Source: Actinernus sp. WN-2022
Lineage: Eukaryota > Cnidaria > Anthozoa > Actiniaria > Actinernidae
Assembly (NCBI GenBank): GCA_030867875.1
Contig: JAOWCC010001634.1
Coordinates: 54,411,352-54,475,351 of the forward strand
Direction of reading: 5' to 3'
Length of the DNA stretch: 64,000 nucleotides
The notes beneath the pieces were generated by a model, which saw only the letters and a list, made by a program, of their open reading frames with translations, was not told where the DNA came from and searched no databases. Of this stretch, positions 10,878 to 19,616 are shown piece after piece; position 1 is the first letter of the stretch; the number at the start of each line of letters is the position of its first letter. The position numbers and the translations under genes were made by a program.

Positions 10878-10907
10878 TTAGAGGAATGATTAGCATACTG
10901 TATATCG
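10878..10907 (+). promoter_or_regulatory. Early-type promoter of the small membrane ORF
   Basis: TTAGAGGAATGATTAGCATA followed by CTGTATATCG. It is nearly the same as the motif at 10041 and lies 7 bp before the ATG at 10915. Confidence 0.6.
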
Positions 10908-10914
10908 CCACCAA

Positions 10915-11034
10915 ATGGTATTAGTATATATTCTCTATTCCACGATATTAGCGTTCGTTATCATCTTAGTACGCATTAATACCATACAGATCAAACAAGC
11001 CGAAGAACCTAAGCGTAGACGTCGCAATGACTGA
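10915..11034 (+). CDS. Small single-pass membrane peptide, 39 residues
   Basis: ATG at 10915 to TGA at 11032-11034. The N-terminal two thirds is a hydrophobic helix (VLVYILYSTILAFVIILV), followed by a polar stretch and a basic C-terminus (KRRRR). It lies directly behind an early-type promoter and overlaps the start of the Cys-rich gene by 8 bp, so both may come from one transcript. No family recognised. The short size makes this tentative, but promoter, hydrophobic profile and overlap agree. Confidence 0.5.
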   Translation: MVLVYILYSTILAFVIILVRINTIQIKQAEEPKRRRRND

Positions 11035-11599
11035 GACGGTAACTTGTGATTGGTTGATGCGAGGAAAGGACACGAAATGCCCGAGGAAGACTTCGAAGTC
11101 AACGAAGTACTGTGCCCAGCACAACTTTCAGATCTCGAAAGGCTGCGCCCCATTCGTGCCGTGCTTGAAGTGCGGCAAAGGATGTCGCACGAGTTCCGAG
11201 CTTTGCTCAGTATGCGGAGCACCTCAACGTCGTCTCATTCTCAATAAGAAGAACCTCGATATGAGACGTGCTAAGGAGCAGGCGAAACTTGCAGGCCCGA
11301 ACGTGGTGGAACCGGAGGAAGAGCCGAATGCGGCCGATATGAGACGCGCTAGGGAGTTCGACAAGATGCTAGAGGAAGACCTCAGGAATGAGTTGATTAG
11401 GACTGCCAATAAGCCGGGGTCCGTCTATGACTCGTATCCAAGAAAGGTGAAACCAGAGGAAGGTTTCGACGAGGCTCTTACGGTAGAATTGACCGCGGAA
11501 CCAAGAGCGATGGAACCAGAGGAAGGTTTGGACGGGGCTCTCGGCCGTGCGTTCGACGAGGTGTTGACTGCCTTGAGGAGCCGTGAGAAGGAAGATTAG
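11027..11599 (+). CDS. Cys-rich putative zinc-binding protein
   Basis: A 190-residue protein. The N-terminal third has Cys7, 18, 29, His32, Cys40, 46, 49, 53, 60 and 63, the last ones forming CxxC pairs (CLKCGKGC, CSVCG), which suggests two zinc sites. The rest is charged and helical, with the imperfectly repeated segments DMRRA(K/R)E and EPEEG. No family recognised. It lies between the F-box gene and the TFIIB-like gene on the same strand and ends just before an A-rich/T-rich stem-loop. A DNA- or ubiquitin-pathway role would be guesswork. Confidence 0.7.
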   Translation: MTETVTCDWLMRGKDTKCPRKTSKSTKYCAQHNFQISKGCAPFVPCLKCGKGCRTSSELCSVCGAPQRRLILNKKNLDMRRAKEQAKLAGPNVVEPEEEPNAADMRRAREFDKMLEEDLRNELIRTANKPGSVYDSYPRKVKPEEGFDEALTVELTAEPRAMEPEEGLDGALGRAFDEVLTALRSREKED

Positions 11600-11608
11600 G
11601 AACCACGA

Positions 11609-11680
11609 CGTAAGAAAAAAAAAGAAGGATGGAGGGAGGGCGTTGCGTGACCCCTCTTCATTCTTTTTTTTTTTTTTCCT
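11609..11680. terminator. Homopurine/homopyrimidine stem-loop after the Cys-rich gene
   Basis: The left arm gtaagaaaaaaaaagaagga and the right arm cattctttttttttttttcc can pair around a GC-rich loop. It sits in the only gap between two tandem genes, so 3'-end formation is a reasonable guess. A similar structure follows the small membrane genes at 21400-21500. Confidence 0.4.
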
Positions 11681-11681
11681 A

Positions 11682-11708
11682 TTAGACGAATGACATCTAT
11701 AGTGTATC
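11682..11708 (+). promoter_or_regulatory. Early-type promoter of the TFIIB-like gene
   Basis: TTAGACGAATGACATCTATA followed by GTGTATC, directly before the ATG at 11709. It matches the motif class of the other early-type promoters. Confidence 0.55.
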
Positions 11709-12647
11709 ATGGACGAGCTCGTCAGATTGCTCGGTTCTGTAATTTGTAGAAGCCTGCATATCAAACCCCAATTGCGAATCAACACCAGTGAAACGTGTTC
11801 TGATTGTCTCTGCCCCTTGGAAATACAAGGAACGGAATTCGTATGTCCCACGTGTGGTCTCGTTTCCGAGGCAGAACCATGTGAAGGAACGAAGATCGAT
11901 ATTGCTACTACTCGACTGCGTATGGTAGGTCCGGATAGATTTCAGTATCAAAACGATCTAGACCGCGCAAAACCAAAGCAAAGCGATAACACAGAACTGC
12001 AACGACGAACGATCCTACGAGCGCTACAAGCGTACAACACTATTTATAAGCAAAGTCATGGCCTATCGTTCCCTACGAACACGTTAGGAATCGTAGCCGA
12101 CGCCTTTATCCAAGTGAGGGAAGTTTGTATCAAGCGTAGTCGCGCTAAGAGAACTATTTTAGCTGCTCTACTCTACCAGGCATGCGTGCAATGCGGGTTC
12201 GTGCGATCTAGAGGTGAGGTTGCTCGCTTCGTGCAACTAAACGACGAGAGCATCTGTAGCGGAGAGGTCTTTATACGTTCTCTGTATAGTGACGATAAGA
12301 TCGATATGTACTTGAATGCCGAGCGCATAGTTCCTCACATCGCAACGACTTTCCTTAAGCTCGATCCTCAAGGAGTACCTATGGACGTTCAACAAATAGT
12401 CCACGAGGTCGTTACTACAGCGATAGAAAACAACATAGGCACCAAATCGGTACTTAAGACGAAAGTTGTTGGAGCGAGTTACGAGGTGCTACGTCGTTTA
12501 GGATCGTCTATGTCTCTTAACGAGGTCGTCAAACGATGTGACGTATTTGGAGGTGCAGTCAAGCGTTTTGTCAAGGAGTTGTCTTCTTACCATTCCCACT
12601 TCGAACCGATCTACACTAAGCATGGGCTAACTAGCGATAGGACTTAG
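11709..12647 (+). CDS. TFIIB/VLTF3-like transcription factor
   Basis: A 312-residue protein. Cys30 and Cys33 (CSDC) and Cys46 and Cys49 (CPTCGLVSE) form a TFIIB-type zinc ribbon. Residues about 95-165 resemble the first cyclin-like repeat (LGIVADAFIQVRE...RAKRTILAALLYQACVQCG), and about 215-300 may be a second. Poxviruses and other NCLDVs use VLTF3-type zinc-ribbon proteins to switch on late genes, so this protein may recognise the element's own late promoters. That is inference. It has an early-type promoter of its own, as expected for a factor that precedes late transcription. Confidence 0.75.
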   Translation: MDELVRLLGSVICRSLHIKPQLRINTSETCSDCLCPLEIQGTEFVCPTCGLVSEAEPCEGTKIDIATTRLRMVGPDRFQYQNDLDRAKPKQSDNTELQRRTILRALQAYNTIYKQSHGLSFPTNTLGIVADAFIQVREVCIKRSRAKRTILAALLYQACVQCGFVRSRGEVARFVQLNDESICSGEVFIRSLYSDDKIDMYLNAERIVPHIATTFLKLDPQGVPMDVQQIVHEVVTTAIENNIGTKSVLKTKVVGASYEVLRRLGSSMSLNEVVKRCDVFGGAVKRFVKELSSYHSHFEPIYTKHGLTSDRT

Positions 12648-12698
12648 CGAAGCGAAAGTGAGAGCCGTGTTCGTTTCTTTCGTAGGAAATATCGATTC

Positions 12699-13310
12699 TT
12701 ACCCCACTAAGCTGCCAAGCTTTTCTCGCATTTCCTTTTGCACTTCTTGCCTGAGTTCGGCTCGAACCCGATCCGGACTTTTTTCACCTTCGCGACGAAT
12801 TTCAGACCTCATGATCTCATACTTATTTGCTTCGTCCAGGATGAGACCGTATTCGGAGTCGGATATGTTTTCGTCGCGTAGGGCCTTCGATACTAGATCG
12901 CGAATCGTATTGATTTTCGCCTTTGCCAACATGGTCGTCCTTTCGTGTTTGGAAACCTTCGTTCCTAACTTCTTGGCTCCAAGGGTCGTAGATGCTGAAA
13001 TCAATCCACATAGCCCACCAACAACTCCAAGGGGTAGACCAATCACTATTCCAACCCCAGTCAACGCTACGCCCAATCCAGATCCAGACAAGATCACAGA
13101 TAGACCTCCAGTTGCCACTGCGATACCATGAACTATTCCTTGAGAACGTGCATATTTCTTGCGCACGCCTTCGTAGTGCCTTTCTTGAACTTCGATGTCC
13201 GAAAGCGTGTCTCGGATCGTTTGCAGTCTAAAGTTCTTTCCAGTGTCACTAGCAATCGGTGGATAGATACTTGGTGCTGAGGGAAACGGTTGAATCGAAT
13301 CGCCTTCCAT
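12699..13310 (-). CDS. Glycine-rich two-helix membrane protein
   Basis: A 203-residue protein. A proline-rich N-terminus is followed by a charged helix (about 30-57) and then a long glycine-rich hydrophobic hairpin (about 59-105, with SVILSGSGLGVALTG and LPLGVVGGLCGL). The C-terminal half is a charged helix (KVSKHERTTMLAKAKI...) ending in a coiled-coil-like stretch. Similar proteins are, to my recollection, common next to Polinton-type genes in cnidarians, without assigned function. A virion membrane or membrane-active role is plausible. It lies in tandem with the minor capsid gene on the minus strand, 19 bp apart. Confidence 0.7.
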   Translation of the reverse strand: MEGDSIQPFPSAPSIYPPIASDTGKNFRLQTIRDTLSDIEVQERHYEGVRKKYARSQGIVHGIAVATGGLSVILSGSGLGVALTGVGIVIGLPLGVVGGLCGLISASTTLGAKKLGTKVSKHERTTMLAKAKINTIRDLVSKALRDENISDSEYGLILDEANKYEIMRSEIRREGEKSPDRVRAELRQEVQKEMREKLGSLVG

Positions 13311-13329
13311 CGTACGTTATACATATAAC

Positions 13330-13989
13330 TTACTCAAGCTTCAACACGTACAGTATAGGTCGACCATGGAAGTCTATCGGATTGCCTTTCTCATCGCGAA
13401 CTGTCAGACGAAGACTGCTTCGTGTCGTACCTAGAGCTTTGACAGCTAGAGGTTGTAGTGAGGCATACGTCGTTTTCACAAATCTATCGCCTCGGATATG
13501 TATTCTACTTAGGACTTTAGATTGCTTTCCATCTCGAATCGAGAATCTGGAATCCACCACGTCGCAGCAGATATACGCTATGTCGATTTCATCTTGAATG
13601 GACACTTCGTGCATGCCTACTTTTAGTCGCGTAGCGATCCAATCCTTATCAATACCCATCAGTTTGCAGAGATTTCCACTAAATAGAATCGATTGCTTGA
13701 CTTCTAGATTCCACGACCTCCTATGAGGGGGTTTCTCGATTTTTATGATGTCAGCACCAACTGCAGGCGCAAAGAATTGTCAAAGGCTCGCCATAGTGTG
13801 GTTTCCCTTAGGAACGTCGTACGGGAACCCTATACCTTCGGTAGACCACCAGAAGGTAGCATTCTCTGCTAGGTTCCACCAACTATTCTCAATAGTGACC
13901 TCGACTAGTGAAATGTTCTGTATGAGAATAGGGTTGTCGAAGTAGACAGTATGGTCGGCCAACGTTGTGGTGATATATAAGAGAACCAT
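13330..13989 (-). pseudogene. Penton-like minor capsid candidate with one in-frame stop
   Basis: One reading frame of 220 codons is interrupted by TGA at 13780-13782. The parts before and after are in the same frame and both look coding. The C-terminus (LRLTVRDEKGNPIDFHGRPI) has the pattern typical of the Polinton minor capsid (penton-like) protein, where a final strand follows a V.D..G..V.F.G motif. The N-terminus has the usual strand-rich Asn/Phe pattern (TVYFDNPILIQNISL). It faces away from the large conserved gene with only about 20-40 bp between the starts. It is either nonfunctional by a single point mutation or dependent on readthrough (codon context TGA CAA). Confidence 0.6.
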
Positions 13990-14014
13990 CTTATGTATTG
14001 AAGGTATAACCATG

Positions 14015-14032
14015 TATACGTATAGCTTCAAC
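14015..14032 (+). promoter_or_regulatory. Late-type start context of the large conserved gene
   Basis: tatacgtatagcttcaac directly precedes ATG 14033. Very similar strings flank both starts of the capsid divergent pair (about 16836-16871). Confidence 0.35.
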
Positions 14033-15784
14033 ATGGCAGATGCATGGCAACAGTTCAAGTATCTATTTCCTAATGCCGTACTTGGTTGGTTCGAATCTAC
14101 TTCCGATAATGTTAATTTCATCGATCGGGGAATGTCTCATCGCGTGTTCACGGAGGAAGGTCCTCCTACTAAGACGGGAGGTGGTAAATTGATGGGGTGG
14201 CTCGGTCGCACTGGTAAGGCTCTCGATATAGCACTTGGTGGTAAGTCAGTTTACGAGAGCGTACTATTCGCGCGGAAACACGAAGGTCTTTCCAAACGCG
14301 ATTGGATAGAAGAAAACGATAAGATCGCAACATTGAATTCAGATCTATTAGCGAAGTTCGAGAAACGATACCCACATAGAGATCTTCACAAGTTCTATGC
14401 CTCTACGGAAGTGAACGGTCCAGGCAAGTATTCGACGAGTATTTGGTTTCGAGATGGAGATTCTAGCTATGTCGTTTACGGCGATGGTGTCTCAAAGTTA
14501 TCTGCAGTCACTCAAAGACGCATCGATGACGCATTGCAGGGAATGATTGATGGTTTCCCATCTACGTTGACACTAGATAAGAGTGCGAAATATCCTATTC
14601 GAGCAGTTCCTTTTACCGAATCGGCACAAGATATAGATCTCACCAAGTTATGGATATACGTCACACCTACGAAGAAGTTCGAAGCTGGCGTTCCAAACGT
14701 ATTCAAGGAGATCGTTGTAAGGCATACGACAGCAAAGGAGTCTCGTAGATGGTTATCAGGTCCGGATTTCAAATACTGGCCTCAACAACTCAATTTTGCA
14801 ACGTGGTGTGCAACTTCTGGATGTGGAGTGTCGTTGTTTGACCCCACTTTCAAAACATATCCACCAGTCGTCCAAGGGTTCCTACGATTCCACGTATATT
14901 TCACGATACGAAGAATTCTACACGAACTTGGAGCTCCTCTACCTGGTAACCGTGCTTTCAAGCAACTCGACAATCTCTATAGCAAATCAGTCCTTGAGAA
15001 ATTGTGCATCGAATTCGGTATATCTCGAACGCCAGACTTTCGGTGGGATGGTTTAGGAGACGTCTACGTAAACTCTCATGGAAGAATGGTGAACTATACA
15101 GAGAAGTACGCACATAATACTTCGTATTCTGCGAAGTGGCCTGGTGGTGACTTCAAGTTTCCTGAGGAGAGTCGTACGGACTATCAGTTTCCTTTATCGT
15201 ACATTAGCAATAACAACGGTAAACAATACAATTGGTTTACGCCACCAAGCGGTAGAGGTTTGACGAATGCTGGGTTAGGTAGATTGAATCGATCTGTTGA
15301 GGCTTTTGGATACTGTATTCTAGGCGCTCAAAACGATCTTAACGAATCCATCGTAGATAGCTTCAACGTCAAAGAAAAGTTCAAGAGCTTAGTCGAAGGC
15401 GCCATTCTCGAAAACGATTTAGTGGTGAGCTACAAAAACTATCTTACTGCTATAACGACGACGCATAAGAGGCTCGATCTAGCAATAGCTATAGGCGTGC
15501 GATTATTGCCAAGCAATCTAGTGTACTATCTTGGTAAGAAAGATGGCTATAGGAATCCAACCCCGAAAGCCACGAAAGATATGATGCTAGGTACTAACGA
15601 CATCAATGCAGAAGTCAAAGGACGTCCGCCTCCTATGGAAGGACCACCAGATAAGAAATTAATACCACCTCGTGAGACGCACGAGAAACGAGTTCCTGTA
15701 CCAAAGGCTATCCCACAACATGAGATTAATCTCGCGGTGACATCTATTGCCGCAGCTGGAATTGCATGGACGTTGTTTCGTTAA
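14033..15784 (+). CDS. Large conserved element protein with a C-terminal membrane anchor
   Basis: 583 residues from ATG 14033 (ATG 14012 is also possible, adding 7). The N-terminal part is glycine-rich (KTGGGKLMGWLGRTGKALD), the centre contains PQQLNFATWCATSGCGVS, and the C-terminus is proline-rich, ending in one hydrophobic helix (INLAVTSIAAAGIAWTLF). I recall related uncharacterised proteins next to this capsid type in cnidarian genomes but know no function. Its size, its position between minor capsid and capsid genes and its terminal anchor suggest a virion or membrane protein. The ORF has no lesions. Confidence 0.75.
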   Translation: MADAWQQFKYLFPNAVLGWFESTSDNVNFIDRGMSHRVFTEEGPPTKTGGGKLMGWLGRTGKALDIALGGKSVYESVLFARKHEGLSKRDWIEENDKIATLNSDLLAKFEKRYPHRDLHKFYASTEVNGPGKYSTSIWFRDGDSSYVVYGDGVSKLSAVTQRRIDDALQGMIDGFPSTLTLDKSAKYPIRAVPFTESAQDIDLTKLWIYVTPTKKFEAGVPNVFKEIVVRHTTAKESRRWLSGPDFKYWPQQLNFATWCATSGCGVSLFDPTFKTYPPVVQGFLRFHVYFTIRRILHELGAPLPGNRAFKQLDNLYSKSVLEKLCIEFGISRTPDFRWDGLGDVYVNSHGRMVNYTEKYAHNTSYSAKWPGGDFKFPEESRTDYQFPLSYISNNNGKQYNWFTPPSGRGLTNAGLGRLNRSVEAFGYCILGAQNDLNESIVDSFNVKEKFKSLVEGAILENDLVVSYKNYLTAITTTHKRLDLAIAIGVRLLPSNLVYYLGKKDGYRNPTPKATKDMMLGTNDINAEVKGRPPPMEGPPDKKLIPPRETHEKRVPVPKAIPQHEINLAVTSIAAAGIAWTLFR

Positions 15785-16836
15785 CGTCGTTTGTATTGCT
15801 CTATAGTGATCACCACTATTGCTACGATGAATAACCAAACGTTCTCTGCTAGTACTCCCAGAGCTTTACCAGCCATAGTAAATATGAAACTCACAATCGA
15901 TCCAATCATTCCAGGTAGGATCTGTCCAAGTTTCTTTCCCATTTCTTTTAACAACCCCCCAGTCGTTTTCAATCCCTTCTTTACTGCATCTGCTGCCTTA
16001 TCGATACCAGCCTTTACTGGTTTCGGTACGGATCTCGATAGCAGGGAAACTATCGTACTAACGATAGCGCCAATAGAAGTTACCACTGCAAGAACAGTCA
16101 TTCCATGCTTTCTGAAAATGTATTTGATCCTTTCACGTAGCGATGTACGTTCTAGTATGGCTTCTTCTTGACGTTCAAGGAATTCTCTTGCCCTATGGAT
16201 GGACATTAACTCCTTCTTAGCTACTTCTTTCTGAGCGTCGGTTGATTCAGAGTCCCCCAGAATAGATTCATTATTTGCTACCCGTTCGTCGAGTTGTCGT
16301 ACTGCAAATATTCTTTCATTTTCGGCTTCTTCAGTAGTTGGACCTAAGGTATCTTTGAGAGAGCTTCGAATCCTAACGTGTAATTTCTTATCTTTATCAT
16401 CACCGGTGAATAGACGTATAAAGGGTCCTTTGCTGCCAAGTTCGCGAATTTTGATTTGTTCGTCTATTAAGTAGATTTCGATGTTATGTCGAACACCCGC
16501 ATCCGGATATTGTCCCTTTACTATGTCAACCAGCATTTCCTTTGCCGAATCTTGAATGGTTTGTTCGAATGTGAATCCTCGAAACGGGTCGTCGCCTTCT
16601 AGGGCGTAGTTGTGAATGTCGTCCATGGGAATCGTTTCACTACCACCAGCTTCATCTTGACTACCGTCTAATATACTAGCCAAGTATCTTCGTTGGTCTT
16701 CATCTTGCCGTCGTCGGTTTTCTTCTTCTTCTTCTCGTCGTTGTCGATCGTCTTCATTTCGTTGTCGATCGTCTTCATTTCGCTGTCTATCAGCTGCATC
16801 CTTACGACCCGCATCAACGTCAATCTCAACGTCCAT
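15781..16836 (-). CDS. Coiled-coil, multi-helix membrane protein
   Basis: 351 residues from ATG 16836; the frame is open to 16926. The N-terminus is an extremely charged coiled coil with an imperfect repeat (DRQRNED twice, then RREEEEENRRR). A globular middle follows, then a hydrophobic C-terminal third with at least three helices (VLAVVTSIGAIVSTIVSLL; LPGMIGSIVSFIFTMAG; VWLFIVAIVVITIEQY). The last codons overlap the end of the large conserved gene by 4 bp, and the start is divergent from the capsid gene, about 35 bp away. Comparable proteins accompany Polinton-type elements in cnidarians. A minor virion or membrane-remodelling role is inference. Confidence 0.75.
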   Translation of the reverse strand: MDVEIDVDAGRKDAADRQRNEDDRQRNEDDRQRREEEEENRRRQDEDQRRYLASILDGSQDEAGGSETIPMDDIHNYALEGDDPFRGFTFEQTIQDSAKEMLVDIVKGQYPDAGVRHNIEIYLIDEQIKIRELGSKGPFIRLFTGDDKDKKLHVRIRSSLKDTLGPTTEEAENERIFAVRQLDERVANNESILGDSESTDAQKEVAKKELMSIHRAREFLERQEEAILERTSLRERIKYIFRKHGMTVLAVVTSIGAIVSTIVSLLSRSVPKPVKAGIDKAADAVKKGLKTTGGLLKEMGKKLGQILPGMIGSIVSFIFTMAGKALGVLAENVWLFIVAIVVITIEQYKRR

Positions 16837-16876
16837 GTTAAACATAACTATGTATCTACGTATGTTCAACATGATA
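16826..16876. promoter_or_regulatory. Symmetrical divergent start region of capsid and coiled-coil genes
   Basis: Both starts read TATGTT(C/T)AACATG on their own strand, with a shared tatgtatctacgtatg core between them. The arrangement is nearly palindromic and would suit one bidirectional late promoter. Confidence 0.45.
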
Positions 16877-18109
16877 TCGTCAAAGTTGATTCCTGCAAAG
16901 GCGCAAAGAGAGCCTCTTGCACTCAAAGCTCAACGAACCTTGTATAGGAAAACTTTCACTCCATCATCTGCCAATCCAGGTGAGACTCTATACGTAGAAG
17001 TTCCAACACTAGGTGAAGGCATAGTACTAGTACCTGGTAGCTTAGCGCTATTGGGCGACATTGTATTATCTGGTGGACATGCGAATAACAGAGTCGTTTC
17101 GAATGTTGGACGTTGCTTGGTTATACATCGAGTTTGTAAGATGGGGGCCGAAATGGTAGAAGACATTGCCAGGTCAGATCTCCTACAAACGTATTCCGAC
17201 GTATATCTATCCACGCAAGAGAGAGAATCGAGAATACAACAAGGCATCCAATCAGAGAACGTAAACAAGCTACGATCTAAGTCTGGCGATAAGAGTACTT
17301 CGGTTGCTGCAGATAACGCGCTCCTAGCCGCACACGGTTCCAAATATAGAATTCCATTAGACGTCGATATTCTGACACAACATGGAGTTCTATATCCACA
17401 TGCCCTAGAAGATACTATTTCATTCGAGTTGACTCTAGCGCATGCCGTTGATGTCGTAGTTGGATCGGATACGACAAAGATAGGTACGTACCAACTTACC
17501 AACATCCAACTAGAATACGAAGCAATCAAGGATGAAACTCTGGCTAGTAGTGTACTTCGCGAGTACGAAACAGGTACCGCATTCCTATATTACGAACACG
17601 CCGTTCACTTCAAGACGGTACCTATCGCTAAAGCATCCGATGCTTTGATATCTCAAAACGTCAACGTTCCACGACGATCCTTTGCTGGACTACTTCTACT
17701 ATTCGTAGATCCACACACTGCTGGTACGCGAGATAGCGAAGCATTCTCGAATGCTGATATTTTGAAGATAGAAGTAGATGTCAACGGGATTCCCAACAGA
17801 TTCTTTCCAAGCGGTATGCTTCCCCCAGATTTCTGGGAGGCTGCAAAAGGATGGTTTGCTACGTCCAATACTTCCATGACTCCAACGAAGTTTTACAACA
17901 ATAGGTTCGCCATTCTAGTCGATTGTCGCACGGCAAAGGATTCCACAGTTCATGGTGATGGATTGGCACAAACTGGCGGTGGAAAAGATATCGACATTCG
18001 CATACATAGAACTGCAGGAGGAAGTGGAAACGTGAACATGCACATCTACGTTCTCGCAGATGCTCAGCTCATGATATTGAACAGATCTTTACGTAGTATA
18101 ACATACTGA
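16871..18109 (+). CDS. Putative major capsid protein of element B
   Basis: 412 residues from ATG 16871 (in-frame ATGs also at 16835, 16850 and 16862). It is homologous along its length to the element A capsid pseudogene (PGETLYVEVPTLGEGIVLVPG near the N-terminus; VPRRSFAGLLLLF; NMHIYVLADAQLMILNRSL at the C-terminus). No lesion. The stop overlaps the ATPase start (TGATG), the usual capsid-ATPase neighbourhood of Polinton-like and other DJR viruses. A double jelly-roll fold is inferred from length, beta-strand-rich composition and context. It belongs to a different sequence family from the capsid fragment at 28067-29020. Confidence 0.78.
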   Translation: MISSKLIPAKAQREPLALKAQRTLYRKTFTPSSANPGETLYVEVPTLGEGIVLVPGSLALLGDIVLSGGHANNRVVSNVGRCLVIHRVCKMGAEMVEDIARSDLLQTYSDVYLSTQERESRIQQGIQSENVNKLRSKSGDKSTSVAADNALLAAHGSKYRIPLDVDILTQHGVLYPHALEDTISFELTLAHAVDVVVGSDTTKIGTYQLTNIQLEYEAIKDETLASSVLREYETGTAFLYYEHAVHFKTVPIAKASDALISQNVNVPRRSFAGLLLLFVDPHTAGTRDSEAFSNADILKIEVDVNGIPNRFFPSGMLPPDFWEAAKGWFATSNTSMTPTKFYNNRFAILVDCRTAKDSTVHGDGLAQTGGGKDIDIRIHRTAGGSGNVNMHIYVLADAQLMILNRSLRSITY

Positions 18110-18738
18110 TGGATTCTCTCGTAGAGCACGTGCCGTTCAACGCACTCATAGTCGGTCCAACGAATTGTGGGAAGACTGCGTTTCTAATAGAACAACTTCG
18201 TGGATCATTTCGTGGTAAGTTCGATTACATAGTACTGATTTGTCCTACGTATGCCCACAATAAGACCTATCGCGGATTCGCAAATCGAGATCCTCGTTTC
18301 TTCGTCGTGTCACCACCGCAGGATGCCATCGACGCTACGTTAAGTATTTGCGCGACCTTTTGGTCAGGTACCAATACTCTAGTGATTCTCGATGATTGCG
18401 CCGCATCGAAGGACGTCAAGAAACGAACTGACAAGCTAGTAGACTTAGCATTTTCTGCACGACATATAGGGCTTTCTATTTGGGTGCTGTCCCAACAATT
18501 AACGAGCATATGTAAACCCTTCCGCGATAACGTAGCTGTGGTCGTGGCCTTTCATACGGCGTCAGCTCTTGATGCTAAAGCACTCTTTGAGGACTACGGT
18601 GGGGGGTTGAAGGCGGACGATAGGAAAATGTTGATCTCAGAGCTCAAGGCCCATAAGTTCGCTCGCATGTGCTTCTGTCTACGCCATCCTTTCGAGGGAG
18701 TCTTAGAGCTACCAGCACCTACGACATATTATGGCTGA
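18109..18738 (+). CDS. A32-type DNA packaging ATPase
   Basis: A 209-residue P-loop ATPase of the FtsK/HerA-related viral packaging type. Walker A is GPTNCGKT (residues 16-23), Walker B LVILDD (91-96), and a conserved Gln-rich strand SQQLT follows at about 123-127. It would pump genome DNA into preformed capsids. The start overlaps the capsid stop as TGATG, and its own stop overlaps the next start by 8 bp. The length is short but typical for minimal Polinton ATPases. The ORF is intact. Confidence 0.93.
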   Translation: MDSLVEHVPFNALIVGPTNCGKTAFLIEQLRGSFRGKFDYIVLICPTYAHNKTYRGFANRDPRFFVVSPPQDAIDATLSICATFWSGTNTLVILDDCAASKDVKKRTDKLVDLAFSARHIGLSIWVLSQQLTSICKPFRDNVAVVVAFHTASALDAKALFEDYGGGLKADDRKMLISELKAHKFARMCFCLRHPFEGVLELPAPTTYYG

Positions 18739-19279
18739 TAAAGAGATACTCGAGATATTCGGCGAGGACGTAACAGGCCCACCACCAACCGACCTAGACG
18801 TCACATCAGACAATCGTGAATCGCTTTCGATCTTAGCCGCAACAGGCGTAACGAAAGAATACCTAGGTAAGAACTTCTCCCTAGGAGACATCTCTAGACT
18901 TCCTGAGAAAGAAGTAGATAAGTTGCATAGGAGGTACCAGGCCGTCCTAGCTCAGCAAGTAACGAAAGGCTTAGTCGACGGCGTGACGCGTCTAGCTACC
19001 CGCCTAGTTGCCTACCTAGTACCAATAGATTCTCAAGAAGCACTGATCAAGGATCTACAAGAAGACCCTCTAGTCCGCAACGAGATAAGTGCTGCGACTG
19101 GCCTATTATCGCTTAAAGCAGGTCGCTTCGTAGCGCTAGCTAGCGTCTTATTCCATGTATCTGGTCATATAGTCATTCCTGGTACAACTGTTGAACCTTC
19201 GCTAGTACTTACTATACCGAATCAAGATGGAAGAAGCGGACCAGATAACTGTCAATCCTCCGAAGACTGCACCAACTAA
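18731..19279 (+). CDS. Uncharacterised small element protein, 182 residues
   Basis: An acidic N-terminus (EILEIFGEDVTGPPPTDLD), a helical middle (LHRRYQAVLAQQVTKGLVDG), and a moderately hydrophobic stretch at about 120-150. No domain recognised. It overlaps the ATPase by 8 bp and the next gene by 53 bp, so it belongs to the capsid-ATPase transcription unit. A virion-associated role is a guess from position only. Confidence 0.6.
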   Translation: MADKEILEIFGEDVTGPPPTDLDVTSDNRESLSILAATGVTKEYLGKNFSLGDISRLPEKEVDKLHRRYQAVLAQQVTKGLVDGVTRLATRLVAYLVPIDSQEALIKDLQEDPLVRNEISAATGLLSLKAGRFVALASVLFHVSGHIVIPGTTVEPSLVLTIPNQDGRSGPDNCQSSEDCTN

Positions 19280-19577
19280 GGTAAAGGACCCAAAGCGCGT
19301 TGCAGCAGGAAAATTAGCTTGGGAAAAGGTCACTGCCCGCGCAAAAGAAGCTCAAAGGCTGGAGATAGGACGCGAAAATGAATCGTGCAAAGAAGTCGAC
19401 GTAGAGAAAGGTCGGTTCGAAAACCTGGCCATTCTCACAGTCATCGGTACCGGCGCTACGTTGGTCGGCACGTACTATGCGTACAAGAAGTACGTAGATG
19501 GCAATAAGCGCGTTGCCGCCATTAGCACGACACGACCTGCAGCTCCGGCAAAGACTGCGGTACCAGACATGGAGTAA
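19227..19577 (+). CDS. Small tail-anchored-like membrane protein ending in PDME
   Basis: A 116-residue protein: a charged, lysine-rich N-terminal half, one transmembrane helix (LAILTVIGTGATLVGTYYAY), then a basic turn, an Ala/Pro-rich tail and a terminal VPDME. Element D encodes a membrane protein with the same order and the same last four residues. It is the last gene of the overlapping capsid unit. Function unknown. Confidence 0.6.
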   Translation: MEEADQITVNPPKTAPTKVKDPKRVAAGKLAWEKVTARAKEAQRLEIGRENESCKEVDVEKGRFENLAILTVIGTGATLVGTYYAYKKYVDGNKRVAAISTTRPAAPAKTAVPDME

Positions 19578-19581
19578 CACT

Positions 19582-19616
19582 TAAAGACTAGAGACCATAC
19601 TATATACTCAAACATG
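19582..19616 (+). promoter_or_regulatory. Candidate promoter separated from its gene by a MITE
   Basis: taaagactagagaccatact, then atatactcaaacatg, run up to the TTAA where a transposon begins. Before the insertion this sequence would have lain directly in front of the ATG at 20281. Confidence 0.4.
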
